64,000 nt of DNA from contig NZ_CP080267.1 of NCBI RefSeq assembly GCF_019431375.1, positions 3,684,540 to 3,748,539 of the forward strand. Reading direction: 5' to 3'. The position numbers were made by a program, and so were the translations under genes. Source of the stretch: Alcanivorax sp. (GTDB taxonomy: Bacteria; Pseudomonadota; Gammaproteobacteria; Pseudomonadales; Alcanivoracaceae). Positions 60,630 to 64,000 of this stretch are shown here, in pieces; the stretch's first letter is position 1; every line of letters begins with the position of its first letter. Below the pieces are notes generated by a model. The model was not told where the DNA came from, ran no database searches, and saw nothing but the letters and a program-made list of their open reading frames with translations.

Positions 60630-61568
60630 CTAAAGCGCGTTTTGTACCGTTACAGGCGTGGTCACTAACGCCGTGTCCAGCACCTGGCGGCGGCGAGCAG
60701 GGTCCATCATATTGAAACCAAAGGCTTTCAGGTCGTCCGCATTGGGCTCCAGACGAATCACTCTCTTGCCCGCCTTTTCCAGTTTGTTCACTTCCCGATC
60801 CACGATACCGGTCATGTAACGGCGTACCCGCCGTTCGATGACTGCCAGGGGCGAGCGGGGCTTGTCCGGTTGCCGTGAGGCCATGGGGGCAAGAATGATG
60901 ACCTCGTCCACGGCGCTGTCCACCAGCAGATCCGCCGAGGTGGGGGAGGCCACGCCGCCGTCGATGTAGTTGCGGTTGCCCAGGCTTACCGGTGGGCACC
61001 AGAAGGGCACCCCGTAGGACGCACAGACCGCGTCGCGGATGTGGGCCCGCGGTGCGCCGCCTTTACCGAAAGCCACTCGTTTGCCGCTGGTGGTATCCAC
61101 AGCCATGATCCAGGTGGCCGGATGGGCTACCCAGTCTGCGCCCCCCGTAGCGTCGTCAACCAAGCGCCGGAAAGGTGTCATATCGAACTGGCCCCGGGGC
61201 AGTAGTCCGCAGAAGGCGGTCAATGGGGAGACGTCTCCACGTAAGCCTTTCAGGGCAAGTTTGGCGCCGGTGAGGCTGGCCGCGGGTAGCGGTGGCAAGG
61301 CGCCGCCGGTATCGCTGTCGTGATCCCAGCGACATTGTTGACGGGTGCCCTGCTGACAGGACAGCAGCTGATCCACGCTAATGCCGCTGCCCAGTAGGGT
61401 GGCCAGCACCGCCCCTGCCGAGGTGCCGATGAGGATGTCTGCGTCACGGGCGTCCCAGCCCAGTTGCTGCTCGAGATGGTGCAGGGCGGCGATGGACCAG
61501 GCGCCGCCAGCGACGCCGCCACAGCCCAGAACCAGGGCGCGACGGGGAGATGGGGTGTTGTTTGTCAT
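60630..61568 (-). CDS. Patatin-like phospholipase
   Basis: 312 aa. Patatin/RssA-type acyl hydrolase: glycine-rich oxyanion loop LGCGGVAGGAW, nucleophile Ser in IGTSAGAVLA, catalytic Asp in YIDGGVASPTSADLL, giving a Ser-Asp dyad. Predicted cytoplasmic (no clear signal peptide). It is the last gene of a minus-strand group with a flavin monooxygenase and an SDR, 18 bp after the former, so it may be an operon acting on lipophilic substrates (inference). Confidence 0.88.
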   Translation of the reverse strand: MTNNTPSPRRALVLGCGGVAGGAWSIAALHHLEQQLGWDARDADILIGTSAGAVLATLLGSGISVDQLLSCQQGTRQQCRWDHDSDTGGALPPLPAASLTGAKLALKGLRGDVSPLTAFCGLLPRGQFDMTPFRRLVDDATGGADWVAHPATWIMAVDTTSGKRVAFGKGGAPRAHIRDAVCASYGVPFWCPPVSLGNRNYIDGGVASPTSADLLVDSAVDEVIILAPMASRQPDKPRSPLAVIERRVRRYMTGIVDREVNKLEKAGKRVIRLEPNADDLKAFGFNMMDPARRRQVLDTALVTTPVTVQNAL

Positions 61569-61586
61569 GATTCTGGCCTGTTCACA

Positions 61587-63071
61587 TTAAAAGACGGGTT
61601 GGGTGGCGGCTGTGAGCGAGTAGTTTTCCGCATCAAAGTGCTTGAGCAGACGCTGCATTTCCAGGGTGCTCCAGGGGAAGCCCACGCTGTTAAAGCCGTT
61701 CTTGTCCAGGTAGTAGCTGGAGCAGCCGCCGGTGTTCCAGACCGTGCCCTGCAGGTCTTTCTGGACCTTGCGGTTGTAGGTTTTCTGGCTGTCGGCGTTC
61801 ACTTCCACCCGGCTCAGTTGCTGGTCGCGCATGGTTTGCAGGGTACTGAGGATATAGTTGATCTGCGCCTCGATGACGATAAAGGCGGAGTTGTGGCCGA
61901 TACCAAGATTCGGGCCCAGCACCATGAAAGCGTTCGGCAGGCCGGCGATGGTGGTACCCCGGTAGGCCTGCATGCCGTCCTTCCAGAGCTGGCTGAGCGA
62001 CTCGCCCGCATCGTTGAAGATGTGATCGGCAATGGGCGGCTCGGTGACGAAGAACCCGGTACCCAGAATGATCGTGTCCACCTCGCACTCGCTGCCGTCC
62101 TGACCCACCAGCGTATTGCCGCGCACTTCCCGCAGGCCGGTGGCGAACACATCCACATTGTCCTGATTGAGTGCCGGGTAATACTGGTTACTCATCAGTA
62201 CCCGCTTGCAGCCCAGAGTGTAATCCGGGGTCAGTTTCTCGCGCAGGGCAGGGTCCTTGATGGCCAGGCGGATATGCGCCTCGCCCATTTTCTGGATCTG
62301 TCGCAGCAGCGCCGGTTTGCGAAAGCCGATACCGAAGGCTTCAAAGCCGCCGTAAAGGGTCTTGCGCCAAGCGTTCAGGGTGAACGGCAGGCGGAAGAAG
62401 TTTTCCTCGATTTTGGGGATGGGGTGATCCGGCTTGGGCAGCACCCATTGCGGGGTGCGCTGGAACAGGGTGAGCTGTTGTACCTTGGGCTGAATTTCCG
62501 GCACGAACTGGATCGCCGAGGCGCCGGTGCCGATCACCGCCACCTTCTCGCCGCTCAGGTCGTGATCATGGTCCCAGCGGGAAGAATGGAACAGCTTGCC
62601 CTGAAAATCCTTCAGGCCGGGGATGTTGGGAATGATCGGCTCGTGCAGATAGCCGGAGCAGGCCACCACGGTGCGGGCCAGGTAGAGCTGATCGCCGGTC
62701 TGCACTTCCCAGAGGTTTTTGCTTTCCCGCCATTGGGCCCGATCTACCGCCTGATTGAAGCGAATAAAACCGGGAATGTTGTGGCGGTTAGCAGTGTCGC
62801 GGACATAGTCGAGAATTTCCGCCTGCCCGGCGAAGGCCCGGCTCCAGTCCGGTTTCTGGGCGAAGGAATAGGAATACAACGCCGAGGGCACATCGCAGGC
62901 GCAGCCCGGGTAGGTGTTGTCCCGCCAGGTGCCGCCCAGGTCGGCGGCTTTTTCCAGGATTACAAAGTTACCGAACCCGGCTTCCTTTAGGCGAATGGCC
63001 AGGCCAATGCCGCTGATGCCGGCGCCCACAATCAGGACGTCGTAAATGGGAGTGTTGGCTTGCTGTGTCAT
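61587..63071 (-). CDS. Baeyer-Villiger-type flavin monooxygenase
   Basis: 494 aa. FAD Rossmann motif VLIVGAGISGIGLA near residue 13, second dinucleotide (NADPH) motif VIGTGASAIQFVPE near 185, and the BVMO fingerprint FQGKLFHSSRW between them. It is expected to insert oxygen next to a carbonyl (ketone to ester/lactone) or oxidise related substrates. Similarity is to the soluble BVMO group more than to the alkane-specific AlmA type. The ATG at 63071 is used since the longer in-frame extension overlaps the SDR gene in another frame. Part of a minus-strand cluster with SDR and patatin. Confidence 0.87.
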   Translation of the reverse strand: MTQQANTPIYDVLIVGAGISGIGLAIRLKEAGFGNFVILEKAADLGGTWRDNTYPGCACDVPSALYSYSFAQKPDWSRAFAGQAEILDYVRDTANRHNIPGFIRFNQAVDRAQWRESKNLWEVQTGDQLYLARTVVACSGYLHEPIIPNIPGLKDFQGKLFHSSRWDHDHDLSGEKVAVIGTGASAIQFVPEIQPKVQQLTLFQRTPQWVLPKPDHPIPKIEENFFRLPFTLNAWRKTLYGGFEAFGIGFRKPALLRQIQKMGEAHIRLAIKDPALREKLTPDYTLGCKRVLMSNQYYPALNQDNVDVFATGLREVRGNTLVGQDGSECEVDTIILGTGFFVTEPPIADHIFNDAGESLSQLWKDGMQAYRGTTIAGLPNAFMVLGPNLGIGHNSAFIVIEAQINYILSTLQTMRDQQLSRVEVNADSQKTYNRKVQKDLQGTVWNTGGCSSYYLDKNGFNSVGFPWSTLEMQRLLKHFDAENYSLTAATQPVF

Positions 63072-63085
63072 GGGAGAGTCCGTGG

Positions 63086-63859
63086 TTATTGGTTCGGTTG
63101 TGGGCTGAAGAAATCCATCGCCCGGTTGGTCAGATTCAGGTTGGCTACCTGTTTGGCCAGGGCGTAGATATCCGGGTAGATCACCCGGGCGCCGCCCTTG
63201 CGGAAGGTGCGATAGATGCGCTCGGCTAGCACCTCCGGTTTGCCGGTGGGGATATAGCGGGATATCGGCCCTTTCTTGACCTGGCTGCGGGCATGGCTTT
63301 CCAGGCCGGAATGAATCGGGCCTGGGTACACCGTGATCACGTTGACGCCCTGCTTTTTCAGATCCAGCCGAGCGATTTCCGATGCCAGGCCGATACCGGC
63401 CTTGGCGCCACCGTAATAGCTGCAACCCCGAATTGGCACACGTCCGGCCATGCTGGCCACATTGATCACACAGCCGTTGCGGGCCTCCACCATGGCCGGT
63501 AGGGCCAGGTCCATCAGCCGCATGGGGGCGGTGAAGTTGATATCCAGGAGTCGCTTGCCCTGCTCCCAGCCGGTGCCGGTGATGCTGATGATGTCCATGA
63601 TGCCGGCGCAGTTGACCAGCACGTCCACCGGCCCGCGACGGTCCACCAACGACTGCCACCAGGCGGGCAGGGCACCGATATCTGTCAGGTCGCAGGTTTC
63701 CGTCTCGGCGCCGTGCTTGTCAGCGATCTGGGCGAGGGCGTCAGCATTCAGGTCCACCAGGGTGATGCGCGCGTCCGGGTGGTGCTGCCGAAACTGGCCA
63801 GCGAGCTGGCTGCCGATGGCGCCGGCCCCGCCGGTGATCAATACATGGGTGGATTTCAT
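63086..63859 (-). CDS. Short-chain dehydrogenase/reductase
   Basis: 257 aa NAD(P)-dependent SDR. Cofactor motif LITGGAGAIGSQLA, NCAGIM, catalytic Ser in NVASMAG and Tyr-x3-Lys in SYYGGAK. The ATG overlaps the stop of the preceding gene (TAATG), and the monooxygenase begins 14 bp after its stop, so these are one operon. With the monooxygenase and patatin, a plausible alcohol/ketone/ester conversion route for a hydrophobic substrate (inference). Confidence 0.88.
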   Translation of the reverse strand: MKSTHVLITGGAGAIGSQLAGQFRQHHPDARITLVDLNADALAQIADKHGAETETCDLTDIGALPAWWQSLVDRRGPVDVLVNCAGIMDIISITGTGWEQGKRLLDINFTAPMRLMDLALPAMVEARNGCVINVASMAGRVPIRGCSYYGGAKAGIGLASEIARLDLKKQGVNVITVYPGPIHSGLESHARSQVKKGPISRYIPTGKPEVLAERIYRTFRKGGARVIYPDIYALAKQVANLNLTNRAMDFFSPQPNQ

Positions 63860-64000
63860 TATTGAGTGCCTTTGTTGTCGTGATTGGCGATGGCGAGCCA
63901 GCAGGCATCCCGCGCCCGTTTCAGGTCGTCGTCACCTAAAGTCAGATAGCCCAGCCGCTCAGCCTTGAAGACACCCACGAAAGCCCCCCAGAACAGGGCA
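63859..64000 (-). CDS. C-terminal end of a probable TetR-family regulator (partial)
   Basis: The last 46 or so codons are visible: hydrophobic FWGAFVGVFKAERLG then LKRARDACWLAI and a polar tail. The pattern fits the C-terminal ligand-binding helices of TetR-type regulators, and a regulator heading the monooxygenase operon would be typical, but the DNA-binding domain is outside the window. Its stop overlaps the SDR start (TAATG). Confidence 0.45.
   Translation of the reverse strand, partial: ALFWGAFVGVFKAERLGYLTLGDDDLKRARDACWLAIANHDNKGTQ

Overview
The window comes from a Gram-negative gammaproteobacterium, most likely a marine Alcanivorax-like or related oceanospirillal species. This is an inference from gene content and order (nadC, DUF1631, ampD, ampE next to aceE-aceF; FabY-type initiating ketoacyl synthase; rhombosortase; Fe-SOD; AmpG), not a database match. 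The nadC / DUF1631 / ampD / ampE order is also known from Pseudomonas.

Left third (1-30612). A truncated ISL3-type transposase is followed by a repeated nadC-alsT-DUF1631 segment. It holds a complete nadC with a frameshifted alsT and a DUF1631 stub (855-3692), a heavily garbled alsT copy (3693-5072), and then a 5' nadC fragment with intact alsT and intact DUF1631 (5073-9489). ampD-ampE follow. Next comes a pyruvate dehydrogenase / envelope-stress block (aceE, aceF, spy-like gene, baeR, baeS) present three times. Only the third copy (23573-30612) is fully intact. Copy 1 has a frameshifted aceE and a baeS cut at its 5' end. Copy 2 carries several one-base indels, lacks the aceE promoter and start, and ends inside baeR. 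The breakpoints are abrupt (17854/17855 and about 22939/22940), and several one-base homopolymer indels lie near them. Either these are real recent tandem amplifications or a redundant, error-containing assembly; the sequence alone leans to the second.

Middle (30613-50435). This holds a PduO-type cobalamin adenosyltransferase next to a TonB receptor, a PanE-type reductase, a response regulator with a degenerate GGDEF domain, ampG, an alkyltransferase-like protein, a tandemly duplicated fabG-like SDR plus groES promoter (neither SDR copy intact), and groES-groEL under a perfect CIRCE operator. Rhombosortase, a DUF3592 membrane protein, leuA, a HolD-like gene with rimI, a lipoprotein, a DUF2834 protein and prfC follow.

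Right (50436-64000). This holds a YjbR protein, a small membrane protein, a PLD-family phosphodiesterase, fabY, a thiolase, sodB, an exported protein, two membrane-anchored coiled-coil proteins, tRNA-Leu(UAG), small ORFs, a patatin, a Baeyer-Villiger-type monooxygenase, an SDR, and the end of a probable TetR regulator.

The most unusual non-coding signal is a family of short intergenic elements built from two inverted arms of degenerate tandem heptamers around a short centre. They usually sit just 3' of a gene, and one such tract lies exactly at the fabG/groES duplication joint. Classical REP-like inverted pairs are also present.
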